DNA of 64,000 bases from Drechmeria coniospora (taxonomy: Eukaryota; Ascomycota; Sordariomycetes; Hypocreales; Ophiocordycipitaceae), in contig NC_054389.1 in the NCBI RefSeq assembly GCF_001625195.1, positions 4,150,520 through 4,214,519 of the forward strand, read 5' to 3'. Made by a program: the position numbers and the translations under genes. The notes under the pieces are model-generated. The model saw only the letters and a program-made list of their open reading frames with translations, was not told where the DNA came from and did not search any database. Positions within the stretch are counted from its first letter, which is position 1. Every line of letters begins with the position of its first letter. This document shows, piece by piece, positions 1 through 12,331 of the stretch.

Positions 1-897
1 GATGCGACATGTTCATGGCCAGTGGGTCTGCATCTTGGTATGTACTCCGTACTCCGTACTGCGTACTTCGTTCACCTACAAGTACCTGCTTTACTCCGTG
101 CTTGCCACGGTGTGCAGTACAAGTGTACTAAGTACAAGTAAACACTAGTACTATTTGTTCCCACGAGTACTCCGTAGGGAGCGCTTGTATTACTTGTACT
201 CCGTATGGAGTACGTCGTACGTGCGTGTAAATTGCACCTGCACCTGTTACAATCGCTAACATACACTGCACAACTCAGTCAGTTCTCCGTACCAGGCACT
301 CAGCAACTACATGCGCAACGTACATACATGTACAGTACTGCCTCAGTATAAGTACCAGGTTAGTACTTACTTTTACTTACTTGTACAAGCCTGGGATGTG
401 CCAAGCGATAGCAGCAGGTGCAAGTAATACTGTAGTACTGGTCCATACTACGTACCGCTACTCCGTACTCCGTACTACATGTACAGAAGCTGGATTACCA
501 TCACACATTTCTTCATTGGCTTGCTGCTTCTTGTCTGCCAGTTTGGTACTCCATACATTCAGCACCTCATTGCATAGAGCTCTCACGACTACTTGGGATT
601 GATAGGTAAGTAGGTAGGTGCCTTGACACGGAGATGTAAGTACATGCAAGTTGTCAAAAATCCTTCCTGTAGTACACAAGAAAGTTAGTTGCTATCCTAC
701 GTCATCGGTGTAGAAACCTGCTGTACTTGTAAGTACATACCGCCTTGAGGCAGCAGCCCGGTTCTGCCTACCAACTTCCTGCTCAAGACCGTCTGCGATT
801 TCCATGCCTTTGTTTTCCTCGCCAGCCTGCCTCTTTGTCCAATTCAGTTCAGCTCCATCACGACACGGACGCCCTTGCTGCCCTATCTCGTCATGGG
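1..897. repeat. GTAC-rich intergenic island A
   Basis: No gene is supported here. From about 40 to 745 the sequence is dense in GTAC words: TACTCCGTAC in tandem at 43-70 (unit CTCCGTA), and many copies of AAGTACTTAC, ACATGTAC and ACTTGTAC. The small open frames crossing it are made of the repeat itself and show no protein-like composition. From 750 to 897 there is ordinary sequence lying 3' of the P450 gene, without a clear terminator signal. Confidence 0.75.
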
Positions 898-2840
898 TTA
901 ATGGTCAATCATCAGCCAACGTAGAGTGGCCGAAGCCGAAGCCGCAAGACGCACCTTGTACGGGATGGGCACGAAGTAGTCCGACGCCATCTGGCAGTCT
1001 CGAGCCGTCGTCTCGAAGATCTTCAACACGCCAACGTCTCCCGGCCTTCGGTCGCCGTCGGTCGTCTCGCCAACGCGCCCGCCGCCTCCCCAGCGGCGGA
1101 ACAGCTTCGCCAGCAGCAGGTGCAGCTCGGCGTGGGCAAGGGCCATGCCTAGACAAATCCGCGTGCCACCCCCGAAGACCTGGATGAGGTACTTTTCGAG
1201 CCCCTCGCCGGCACCCTCGAGCCATCGCTCTGGATGGAAACCCACCGCATCCGGGAAGACGTCGTCGTTCGACATGAGCAAGAACGGGCTCATGCTGACG
1301 ACGCTCCCCGGCGGTATCGTCCATCTCTTGCCCGTCTTTGGATCCGTCCAGGCCAATACTTCGTGGGGTGCAATGCGAGGAAGTCGACCGCTCGTGCCAA
1401 TGTTGTGTCGAAGCGCCTCCTTGACGACGGCCCGAAGATAGGGCAGCTTCTCCAGCCGGGCGAGAGGGACCGCCTCGTCCGGCTCCGGCATGGCTTCGAA
1501 AAGTTCGTCCCGCAACCTCCGCAGCTTGTCTGGCTGGTGAAGGAGGTGGAAGATGGCCATGGTCAGCGTCCAGGATGTGGTCAGCGTGCCACCTTGGACG
1601 AGGATCTGTCCCTCCTGCGCAAGCCGCGTCGGCGTCTTCTCCTCGGCCGGTAGTAGCTTCGACGAGAGCATCTCGTGAAAGATGGTCGGGTGGCTGACAT
1701 CCAGCTGCCACTTGGCCGTATTCTCCGATGCCTTGATCTCGCAGATCTGGTCGACGATGTCCTTCTTCATCTTCAAGAAGCCTCCCCAACCTGGCCGGAT
1801 CTGCCGTCAGCTTCCGTGCCCGCTCGGCGTCGACAGAGACGTACCGGGAACCCAGCAACCCGAAAACGACTCCGGAAGGCTGCTGACGAGACGCAGGGCC
1901 CAACTCATGTGCTTGACGAACATGCCCATGTGCGTTCCAGTCAGCAGGTTGTCGGTGACCTCGGCGCCAAAGTCTGGCTCCTCGACTGCATTTCGTCAGC
2001 GTCGCCTCCTACCGCGCGCATCCGCCGTCCGGAACCCACTCAGATGGTCGCTCCTTGCAAACGCGTATTCGTTGATGACATCTGCAAGGCAAGCCATGTC
2101 AGCGTCAGATCACATGAGGCGTCGCTCATGCGTGCGTGCACGCACCGTTGGAGAAGGCCGAAAAGGGATACATGACGTTCAACGGCCGGCCACGCTGCCT
2201 TGTCGCACAGCGCTCCAACGCTTCCAAAAGGGCGTTCACCCGCTCGTCCAGCACCGGTTGCAAGTTTCGGACGCTCTGCGTTGAGAAGAAGGGGTTCAGC
2301 GCGCTGCGTCGCAGTTTGTGGTGGTAGTGGTCGAGCGTCGCCAGAGCACAGTCTCGGCGAGGTTAGCCATCGCAAACAACAAAGGATGGCAACGCTTTCA
2401 TCGCCGACGTACGAGGAGCGCCAAACTGCGAATAGGCTGTCAGTCGGGCGATCCAGTCTTCATCCTGCCTTCTCAAGTGCAAGTGCGCGTCATACCTGCT
2501 TCGCATAAAACGCCCACTTGTCTCGCGGCTTGGTCGAGTACAACTCTGAGTGGAAGTCGCAGTCGGCGACGTGCACCTCCCAGGGGTTGATGCGAACAAT
2601 GCCGCCATACTTTTTGTGCATTTCGATTATCCTGAAGGTGTACTGACCACCCAGGATAATGTCATAAAAGAACTCGTAGTACTGGCTGAGAGCAGCCAGT
2701 TTAGGACCTGGGATGTGGGCGATTGGGCTGATCCATAGACGTCGAATCGCCACCGTCACCGCGTACAAAGCCCAGATGACGAATGCGATGGAAGCGAACT
2801 GAGCCCAAGAGATGGAGAGCACCAAGTCTTTGGCCGCCAT
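898..2840 (-). CDS. Cytochrome P450 monooxygenase (trichodiene-oxygenase-like class), six exons
   Basis: Membrane-anchored haem-thiolate oxygenase of the ER. Proposed exons on the minus strand: 2840-2496, 2425-2413, 2352-2146, 2081-2040, 1985-1845, 1790-898; joined they give 546 residues, normal for fungal P450s. All introns are GT-AG (54-70 nt) and several have a GCTAAC or GCTGAC branch site. Visible parts: an N-terminal membrane segment (about residues 8-33), the hinge IPGP (43-46), the I-helix stretch GGTLTTSW (about 316), the ExxR pair in KEALR (E374, R377), PERW (436-439) and the haem loop FGGGTRICLG with cysteine 462. N-terminal text around IPGPKLAALSQYYEF resembles trichodiene-oxygenase-like CYPs; substrate cannot be told. 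The residue before the oxygen-binding threonine, normally Glu or Asp, is Leu. No terpene synthase, PKS or NRPS neighbour is seen, so it stands alone. The 13-nt exon 2 is the least certain part. Confidence 0.88.
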
Positions 2841-3110
2841 GATGGCCGAGTTCCGTCACGTGGACGGTCAATGGTTGATCAGATATGGGTGAATGAATGG
2901 GTGAGACGCTCAACTCGTTTGCCGAACGCGGCGGACAGGACGACGCAAGCAACAAATGCCAAAGACAGTCGAGGGTTAGGAAGCGAGCACCTCACCAACA
3001 TGGAGCACTTTTCTTGGGGGCAAGATCTTGATTACTTGCCAACGACGACGACTTCTACAGGTGGCGGGAGCTTCCAAGAAGAAGAGCGGCCATGAGCTGC
3101 AGCCGCGCCG

Positions 3111-3116
3111 TTTATA
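3111..3116 (-). promoter_or_regulatory. Possible TATA box of the P450 gene
   Basis: TATAAA on the minus strand (in CACTATAAACGG), about 271 nt upstream of the P450 start codon. The distance leaves room for a leader of fungal length. Sequence match only. Confidence 0.35.
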
Positions 3117-4565
3117 GTGAAGGCAGTGGGAGAGCGAGGTTTAAATGCAGCCAAGGTGTGGCAGCGTGGGAAAGAGTGAGCCGACGGATACATCATTTCG
3201 ATAGAATGACATGATGCAAGCCAGTACTCACAGTTATGAAGGGGCCTTCCCCAGCCTGAGTTCAGCCGCCATCGTCATCGAGATTCGGTCGTGCCCCGCA
3301 AAGGAACGCCAGAGCAAGGCCGAGTTGTCAGACAGGCCCCCCCTTCCCAAGCGGGCAGGCAGACAGGTCATATTCTCCCCAAACGCATGGAAACGACAAA
3401 AGGTGAGGTGAAGCTTGCCCCTCGAGGGCAGCTGATGTTCTCTTCCACGAACGGACGGCGAAATACCGAGGGGGGAACGCCACGACTCCATCCATGCTGC
3501 AACGCCGGCGGCGCCATGCACAGCAGCGACATCAATCGTCTCGTGAGCTTCCCCGTCAGTCTTCTTTGCTCTGACGGATCTGACCAACACCGACGGCGAG
3601 GGCTTGACGGGGCTTGCTTCGAGCCGTTGACCCGTCTCACCCCAAAACCGAGCGAGATAGATTTTGGTAGGCCGCGCTGAATCCTGGAAAAGTGTTTCAG
3701 CAACGCGCGGTCTCCTTCCCAAGTATGATGAATCAATTCGAGGCTAGTGCTATCAGCGCCAGGCGATCCGTCGAAGCTGGCGATTGTGGCTCGTCCATGT
3801 GCCGACGTGTAGCCATGTCATTTGCGACGCATGCTGTCGTTCACCACCGACGGTCATGTTCAGGTAGACTTGGTAAACATTCCCGGAGGCGTTCCGTGTG
3901 CGACAATGGACTTCCTGCCAAAATTGTAGTTGCCAAATGCCCTCCCTCGTATGGAGGCAGATACGTTTGTGTCCCGCACAAAAGTCGACGACATCGTCAG
4001 CACCACGACCTCGCGTTGGCTCCTGCTTCGGTTGTTTCCTCGTCGAAATTAGATGGCTGTGGTTTTGCTTGCAACGAGGGCCACCCATGGTTCTCCGCCG
4101 AGAAGGTTGCATCACTACCACGGTATCCATTCACCCACCCCCGGTTACTGTTCAGCAGCGGTAGCGGTCAGGGTAGGAATCCAACTAGGTATTTATCAGT
4201 CTGCATTTCGGACACTCTCCGCATCAGAAAGCTTTTCATGGGCTTCGTTGAGATGAGAGTAGGGATAATCATACTGACAGGTCGTGTGGATTGTCCCCCG
4301 TACGGTTGGTCGTCAAAGGTCGAGCTCATGTTGTCATGGCGTCCTTGCCACGCGTGAACGGAGCGGCCGACCGCGCTCACCGCGGAGAATTACACATATC
4401 CATCCCCTTACCGTGGGAATTTGGCTTATTGAGGTGACACGGGACTCAGCCCGGTCAGCCGAACTCGGAAGCCGGGGTTCTTGGTCGCGGCTCGCCGCCG
4501 ATAGCGAAGCACCAGACTGCAGGCCGTGAGCCCAAGTCGGGGACGCCACATGCGGGCGCTGCTGA

Positions 4566-4621
4566 CAGATGCCGGTACGCAGATGCTGGTACACAGATTC
4601 TGGTACACAGATGCCGGTGCC
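4566..4621. repeat. Four 14-bp tandem units
   Basis: Four adjoining copies of a 14-bp unit close to CAGATGCTGGTACA, with one to three substitutions between copies, lie at 4566-4579, 4580-4593, 4594-4607 and 4608-4621. It sits in the gene-poor interval and has no visible role. Confidence 0.75.
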
Positions 4622-7600
4622 TCTTGGCACAATGCAGGTGGCAGCCGCCAAACAGCTTGGAGACGAATCGACACGTCGCTTCGTGCAGGCCCAGTGCTGG
4701 CCCTCACTTCGCTAGGGGAGGGCGAGAGGCGGGGTGCGTCTGGTAGCGGCAAAACCTTCTCGTCGACCAGCGCTGGGCGATATGACTGGTACGCGACGGG
4801 GAGATGATGATGCTAAATGCTGCTGATCTGTGTTGTTGGGCCAGAGTAGCTCGTGATATGCAGGTCGAGGTCAATTGCGGATAGGAGCTGGTCCGAGGCG
4901 GTAAAAAAAAAGGGCTGGACTGAGGACGTTGATGGTCATCTGTCGCTTCTGTTTCCTGGATACGCCATCAAAATCCCGCCTGCATGCTCCTTGTCCCATG
5001 TTCCATGACATCTGGCGGCAATTTTCAACGACTTCATCTGCGTCCGCGGTGTGACAAAGCAGAGTTACTTGTGACGAGGAGTCTTGTGTTTGCTAGTTCG
5101 AGTCGCGGCCCCTGGCTTGTGGTGTTTCCATCCGTCTCCTTATCTGTCACTCGTTGCTGCACGTGAGCTCGTCGATTACCACAGCCTCCCAGACGGAAGG
5201 AGCGCATGTCTACTCTACTTGTACTCCGTATCCGTTCTAGACATCATCGTACCCACGGCATCTGCTGCCCCCATGATCTTGTCGCTCGATTAGAGGTAGC
5301 GTGCCATGTTGCCATTACGCTGAGCCAGTGTTGGCCTCGCCACCTGGACATCCTCAACCAAGGCCTCAAAAAAAACTCATAACCAGCACACTGCCCCCCG
5401 GATCATCTGGTCGGAGGAGTAAGAAGGCTTCTACGCCTGAGTCGAAGCTGCCGCCACACGCCACACTCCACGAAACGAGTCAACTTCTCACGATCAAGTC
5501 ATCTAGCGAACTCGCGAGATATGGGTTAGGAAGAAGTGTTTGGAACTTGACAAGGGCACACTCGTAGATGGGATGGCCTCACCAATCTTCACCATCACTC
5601 GGGAGACGCAAATGCAAGAGCTGTTTCGACCGTGTCCGAACACGCGAGCCATCAATCATCGTCTCACTCAGTGGTGGCCAACAGGGCGTGGTCCGAACTC
5701 CCGATTCCCTCGCCGAGAGGTCGATTCATGCATCTCCACTGCTCTCGGCCTCGGTCTGCATCCAGATTACCCATATTACCGGTGCTTCAAGTGCCATCTA
5801 GGTGCTCTCGGTGCTCTCAGTCCCACCGCCGTTCAACATTGCTCCCGCTACTTCGATTTCGACTGCTGAGATCTCGGCTCCTCCCGACGACACGTCTCGG
5901 TGGCGGCGCATGCACCCAACCACAAGTCGGGTGTTGCGATGGCCTCGGGCAGAAACGCCACGTCGCACAAGATCATGTGCTCATCATTTGACGCGGAGAG
6001 TGAGCAGGGGCGCCGGTGTGTGTGCCTGACTGGCCGTCTAATTTCCACCATGGTGCGTGCCTATGATTTGAAAGACGAGCGTCGTGCAAGTCCAAGTCTA
6101 GCTCCTTTTTCCCCTTCCCCAACCGCGAGTTGATAATGGCTCTGAGCCTTTTTCTTCCATTTGTCTATTCTTTTGCCCACCATACCCAAACCGAGCGAAT
6201 GGTCCCCGTTACACTTCCGAACCCCAGTGGCTGTTGAGACTCCGCAGATGATGTGTGGGAGATAACTCGGCCACCAACGTTAGCCTGACGGCTGCAGCAG
6301 TAACGTCAGCCCTTGGAGCGTTTCGCTAACTGGGAGCACATGATCCGTACCTAGCCTGCGCGAGGGACCAATGCCGAATGGCTGCTAGGGCTCCTGCCCC
6401 CCGGCTTCGACGGCTTCGGGACCTTTACAAGGCCGGTGGTGTCGTAAGGTCCACGCCCCATGGTGGGTTTTGAAGCGGTTATGCCGTAGATGATCGGAGA
6501 ACGTTGAGCTTTCCGGTTAATGTACCGTGGAAGGAGAGAAACGCGGTGGGCGGGAATGAATAGTCAAACAACGAACAAGTCGCTGCTGGGTCGGTTGATG
6601 AGTAGCTAATGATATGGATGAAGTGGGCGAGGGGAATGGAAATGGAGGCGATGTCTGAGAATTTAAGTCTCTCCGTTGTGGACAATTGTTGGGTTTCAAG
6701 GCTTCAAGGGGGGGTACAAGCTCGCATCTGTATTTGGCACTCAGTCCTTTTCCTTCACCTCATCGCGGTATTCTCCGTATTCTCAGATGGAGTCCGTCCT
6801 GATGTTGCGGTCAACCCTGGGCGGTCAGGAAGAATCCCTGATGGATACCTGGCGCCCCCTGCGCGTTCTCTATGCGGTTGGGTTTGCTTGTTCCCGCCGC
6901 GTCGGACAGGTGTTCGATGCGGCCGCAGTCTCTGAGGCCGAGACGTGTTTCTGCTCCTCGGCTGGCTACGGGTTTGTTTGATTCCCGATATTTTCTGAGT
7001 CTGGTTTGAGAAACGCTCGCTTCAGACGTGACACTTGGCATAGGCACTTGACGCCAGCACCATTTTCCGATGGCCATGTTCAAACCTGCTTCGCAGGCTG
7101 GTGTAACCAACTACATGGCTTCTGGGCCAGAAGAGCCAGCAAAGTCGGATGTCCTTTTCACAGAAACCGACCCGGAGGGAGTTCCGTTGTCACCAAGGCC
7201 GGTAGCGAATACCCCGGCATCCCTTCAAAGTCTCCCCTTTTCTCCATCATTGTGCATCAGTCATCCAACACTCACGATGACCAACATGAATTGCGGTTGC
7301 TGGCGGGAAAGCGACGCCCAGAGTTAGTTCAGACAAGCTTCAAGCCAAACGCTGCGCCTCGCAGGCTGTCGTATCACCCTCGTCCGGACCCAGCAGAGTC
7401 GGCTCGGCCATGGAATTTTTGCACCCGCCCCTGCCTTGCTTCAGTGCGCCCATGTTCCGAGAACCGAAGTGTCGGGTCCTCGAAAGCTGGACGTTGGCTA
7501 CCTGTCTCATTCCCGGCAATCCGATCAACGATGAGTGTTGACAGAAACCCACCTTCTCGCCTCCCCTCTTCACTCACTACCCATGTTTCAGCAAATAACA

Positions 7601-9051
7601 GCAGTCGTACCGCGCGTTTCACTTCCCGCCTGGCTCTTTTGTAGCACATGCAGGTATGGTAGTATGTTGGTTGGGTTGGTTGGGGAATGGCCTGCATCTC
7701 GACCGGGGACCCCTTCTGGACTGTGATACAAGGGTATTTGTATGAGCAGAAGCGAGAGCGTGGGCCTCGTGATAGGGGCACCGGCCAGTCATCGGCGCAA
7801 CAGAATAGCAGAACGTGGTAGAAACTGACCGTGGCCCTTCAGTAGGCCGATGCACTTACGATGCGTGCGCTGCAATGGAGACTTGTGGTGTCTCACTCCC
7901 ATGTTAGCTCGACATCCGTTGGGAGCAAATGGACGATCGAGTCTCGAGTCCCGGCATGCTGTCTACCGAGAACTGTTTTGTATCACCCATGGTCCTGTTG
8001 CCGTCGTCGCATTCGGTGGTTGTGACATCCTCAACAGTGGGGAACTGGAATTGGAAGTCCGTTCCACGTTCAGGTGAGCGAGCATCATGAAAGGATGCGA
8101 GACGTACCGAGTTCACCTACTGCAAGTACATGTACAGCGTTCCGTACACCGATAGATGTATGAGAACGAACACTTTTCCCAGGGATCTTCAAGCATGGCT
8201 TGGATGGTCATTCGCCGCTGCTCCGAGACCGCTTCGTGGAACTGGCGCGCCAAGAGCCTCCTATCAAGTATCGACCCAACCGTCGTCGTGGTTTCTTTTT
8301 GTCAGAGGTTTTTTTTTTTCATTGGGCGCCTCTTTCGTTGCTCAAACGCCGCTTTGCTATCCAGATCTTTCTGCTGCGACGACAGCCCAGCTAATCTTGA
8401 AGCAGGTTGCGACGTGATGCGGAATGCGGAAGTTGGCCATGGCTTCCGCGGCCACTGATGGGGCAAGCCTGCAGCACAGCTCAACTGCTGCAGACTGTTG
8501 GTGCAGCCGCTCGGCATCCGGCACCTGCCATGGTGCCCCCCACCCTCTCGCCTCCTCTCTGGCGATGCGGATGGCGATGCCTACTACATGCTGTCGTTGA
8601 ATGTTTCTGATATCTTCTGCTCAGTTTTCGGTGTTGCACCCTTCAACATTGACGCGCTGTCAAACGCCACTGATCTGTTCGTTGCCACTCGAAGCAGTTT
8701 CGGTGGCCTGGGTTCATGTCGCCATGACGTTCACCACCACTCAACGAGTACAACTATATGCATGTACGTATTTGCGATATCGAACACCGTTAACTCCCTG
8801 GAACGGCCAGCAAATATTTTTCTGTTTTGACTCGTGAACATGCTTGTCAATGATGCCGGCCAGATAACGGTGGATCCATCATGGAACGGCTTGCGAGTCC
8901 TATCATCCACCACGTTTGCTTCCATGATTCCACTTCCAGTGATGACTCTTGTGCCTCTTCGGGAGCGTATCTAACGCCATATTCTCGGGTCTGCTTGGCG
9001 CCAGCGGTTGTTTTTTTTTTTTTTGGTTGATTTGATTCAAAATCTTGTCGT

Positions 9052-9080
9052 CGATCATACTGTAGCCTACAGTATGATCG
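9052..9080. repeat. Perfect 14-bp inverted repeat with 1-nt centre
   Basis: CGATCATACTGTAG, one C, then its exact complement CTACAGTATGATCG. It could form a tight hairpin or be a symmetric protein site. A T-run (9010-9024) lies about 30 nt to the left. No gene borders it. Confidence 0.85.
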
Positions 9081-11626
9081 GGTATGGGTCGGCTTCCGTG
9101 ACTCAATGAGCAGCATTGCACCACATGCCGGACTTGCAAATGCGATCGCGTATATGTCCTGAAGTGACTTGGCTTCGTCGGGCGAACAACGACGGTGTGG
9201 CATCACAGAATGAGAAAGGGTCGCAGCAAAGGCGACAGGTTGCTCGATGCGGGACGTGCTCTACGGATTTTGACCGATCATCTGTTGAATGTCATCTGGA
9301 ATCCATCCATCAGTGACGAGCGTGCGACACCTTGGAAGTCTTGATCGGCGCTACCATGGCGTTTATATGGTGCCCATTTGGCGTACTCGCTGTAGTCTTT
9401 GGAAACGTTTCCGTGTCACTCATGACTTCCGCAGGCTGCCGTCTGGACGTGATATTTGGTTCTTTCTTGCCTAGGTCAGGATCGAGGGGATGCAAAAGTG
9501 GTGAGCTTTGGCCGTCTATATATGCCTACTTGTCAGCATGACGCTGGTGTTTTCCAGCGGACATAAGACGGTGGGATAGCACGGAATACTATGCCTCAAG
9601 GGTCTTTGCCGGTGTGTCAGGCTGCCGGTATCACCAGGTGACTCGACCAAGTTCATGCATGGGTAGGAAGACGGTTCAAAATGAGGCTGGGTGTAATGTT
9701 TGCGGCGCCCAAGCGTGAATTTCCGCGTCGGTGTAAATACTTACATGTAAGTGGCGGGGAATCAATTACTGACTGGGAGAAGTACGAGTATTATGGTTCC
9801 TGGGGGGAATGCGCCATGTGGTTTCAGTTGTGCGGCAAGAAGCAACCTTGGTTCACGGGTAGGTGGTTTGCCCTACAATAAACGTAAGCAAGGCGTGCAT
9901 CTCGTGCGCGTGCTTGGTCGTGCCTGCATGGTTTTCTATACATATAGGCCAACTACCGCTTCGGCGTTGAAATGCTGTCTGTCTTTCTCTTATTTTTGCT
10001 CGTCCTGCTTACGCTGGAGCTGATATTTTCCCTATTCGCCCCATCACAACCCAACGGTACACTCTGGTGACATGCTCCAATAACTGTCACCCAAGATACC
10101 TGACCGATGGCAGACAGAGCTCGCAGGTTTTTGGCCCCCACGGTGTTCCTGCGGCAGAATCGAGGTTCGGTGGCAGAAGAAGCGCAAAAAAAGAGCAGCA
10201 CGCTGCGCGATCTCTACCTTGACCATTATGCCTGAAAGCAGTTATCCTGTTCTAGATGCTCTTTGGTCTTGATACCTCCTCAGTGTCGTTGCATGGTTGG
10301 CGATGATGGGTGAAAGGATATCTTCACAACATCATGCTTCGCCCCTGCGTTTCTGAACAGGAGGTTACTCTTATCCTTCCAAGCTCCCCGTTGCATGCCT
10401 CTCACCAGCTGGTCGCCTTCTCCTTTTTGTTCGCACAAATCTTGACGGTGCGATGGCGGGACTTGCATGGATAGGCTGACGTGTTCGAACCCCTCCCAAA
10501 ATCGACAAGGCATCCCACTCAAGTGTGGAATTTGATCATCGCTTCCGCGGCTGCTGGGATTGTTTTATTGTCTGGCCTGCTTGCCTATCATTAGGCAATT
10601 AGCACATAGCAAATGCGAGTTGAACAAGGGCGTAGTTTGATGTCGGAAAATGCCATGTCAGAGTGTGTTATGCCACTAGTGAACACGGCTGTGGTGTTTG
10701 GTACCTCCCTTGTAGAGACGGAGACGATATTGTTCGGTTTGACGAGATTAGGAGGGAAGGAATCTAAAACCACGGAAATTGACCACACCATGGAGCTGTG
10801 ACGAGGGGGCTTGGGTGTCGAGATCCATCCTATTAGATGGATGGCATGGACTGGACTTGTAAGCACCACAAAGTCACTCGGCTTGCACTCCATACGGAGC
10901 ACGGAGGGGACAACTCTCACCAAGAATGCCACATGCGGCTCGGAAAGGAAAATCTACTCAAGGGAAGTACCGGTGATTCAGAGAGAGGACGTGAAAACTA
11001 CGTCAGTCACGAGGTATTATTATTTCGCAATCCAGAACCAAGAGCAATTCGTATATTATTACAATTGTCCCGGCCTTCCTGTCCCTGTGCGCCTACGCCA
11101 TCGCTTCTCTGAAAAGATAAATACTATCACATCTGCATGGGCGTACCCGCACCTGCCTTTGACGTTTATTGCATCAGCTTTTCATTTCGCTTGTCCGTCG
11201 ACCACTCTATGCAATTTTCCTTCCGACGCGTCAGCAGGGAGAACGTCAAACATCGACCTTCTTGAGAGATTGGCTGTACTGCCTGCCCCAAGAGTCCACA
11301 GTCAAATATACGCAACCCTTGAACAATGCTTCAAATCTGCACTAGTCATATCGCATCTTTTGTTGAACGGAGCCTTTATGCAAGGCAACATGAACTGGTT
11401 GGGGGTTAGCTGGCTATTCGAGGGGGACGATGCAGGGCAATCGTCATATCACGGGCAACGGCAAGGCGATGAGCTAGGCTAGTAATGCGGACAGTGTGAT
11501 ATCAATCATCGCACTGTCCATCTGAACAGCAAACCCCCCCCACTGACCCTCCAGTTTTCTCTCAGACGCACACGCACATGGAGGGAGACTATCCAGGGAA
11601 TTGAAACGTCTCCTCGCGCGCACTTG

Positions 11627-12331
11627 ATGATGGACCATCCGCTGGTCGATGCCGCCGACGGCGATGCTACTCTTGCTGATGCCGGCGGGTTGCCTCTCGC
11701 CGAAGAGGCAGCGGGCGCAGCTGGAGGTGATGCCCTGGACGACGTCTTCGGGTCGCCCATGGAGCTCCTGGACGAGCAGCATGTCTCACACCCGTCCGAC
11801 GTGGGCCGGCTGCGGACTGAACATACGACTGCTGGTTACAGGGAAGGAATCACTCTGGCCAAGGAATCCAGCATCCAGGCAGGCTTCGACGAAGGCTTCG
11901 GCCTGGGAGCCACGCTTGGCTCGAGGGCTGGACTTCTTCTCGGTGTGCTAGAAGGCATCTCGGACGCTCTCAGCCGTCATGGAGATGAGGGGGCGGCGGC
12001 GGCGGCGCCTGCGGCAGAGAAGCGACTGGTCGAAGCGCGCGAAGAGCTTTGTCCGAGCCGCATCTTCAGCCCCGACTACTGGGAGCCGGACGGAAACTGG
12101 GCTTACCCGGTCCTCGTGGTCGAAGGAGAGGACATCCTTTTTCCACATGTGGCCGATGCGCACCCTTTGATCCGGAAATGGAGCACCGTTGTCGACGAGC
12201 AGGTCGAGCTTTGGAATATCAGCATGGGTCTGTTGGAGGACGAGGTGGGACCGCGAGTGGCCTTGACGTCGAACGAGGAGCCCCTTGCCTCGTCGCCTCT
12301 CCCAGCAACGAAGCAGGCGTTGGACTGGTAA
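11627..12331 (+). CDS. YAE1-type protein (Fe-S cargo adaptor for ABCE1/Rli1)
   Basis: Single-exon gene, 234 residues. In yeast Yae1 pairs with Lto1 and recruits the cytosolic iron-sulfur targeting complex to Rli1/ABCE1, the ribosome-recycling ATPase. The family hallmark is a helix with glycines spaced every fourth residue; it is visible at about residues 62-105 as DVGRLRTEHTTAGYREG followed by AGFDEGFGLGATLGSRAGLL. The N-terminal 50 residues are Ala/Asp-rich; the region after about residue 115 contains an Ala run and no known motif. The upstream TTG at 11624 is in frame, but ATG 11627 is the natural start. An alternative is ATG 11630, out of frame, so it is not considered. Nothing in the neighbourhood is functionally linked. 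Confidence 0.87.
   Translation: MMDHPLVDAADGDATLADAGGLPLAEEAAGAAGGDALDDVFGSPMELLDEQHVSHPSDVGRLRTEHTTAGYREGITLAKESSIQAGFDEGFGLGATLGSRAGLLLGVLEGISDALSRHGDEGAAAAAPAAEKRLVEAREELCPSRIFSPDYWEPDGNWAYPVLVVEGEDILFPHVADAHPLIRKWSTVVDEQVELWNISMGLLEDEVGPRVALTSNEEPLASSPLPATKQALDW

Larger units (their letters stand above)
2841..11626. other. 8.8-kb gene-poor interval
   Basis: Apart from the P450 promoter at its left end I find no gene that can be supported. Open frames up to about 220 codons (3692-4357, 7006-7644, 10811-11482) have no recognisable motif, no transmembrane or low-complexity pattern and no splice-linked continuation. A few stretches, for example 5380-5900, read vaguely protein-like in changing frames and could be old gene relics, but nothing is identifiable. 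No transposase or reverse-transcriptase motif was noticed in the translated frames. It contains a short GTAC-rich patch at 8105-8160, a 14-bp tandem repeat at 4566-4621 and a perfect inverted repeat at 9052-9080. Confidence 0.6.

Noticed and set aside
10811..11482. 223-codon plus-strand open frame in the gene desert
   Set aside because: No recognisable motif, irregular composition and no supporting promoter or splice context.
2841..11626. Transposable element with terminal repeats
   Set aside because: No transposase, integrase or reverse-transcriptase text in any frame and no matching long terminal repeats were noticed by eye; a dotplot would be decisive.
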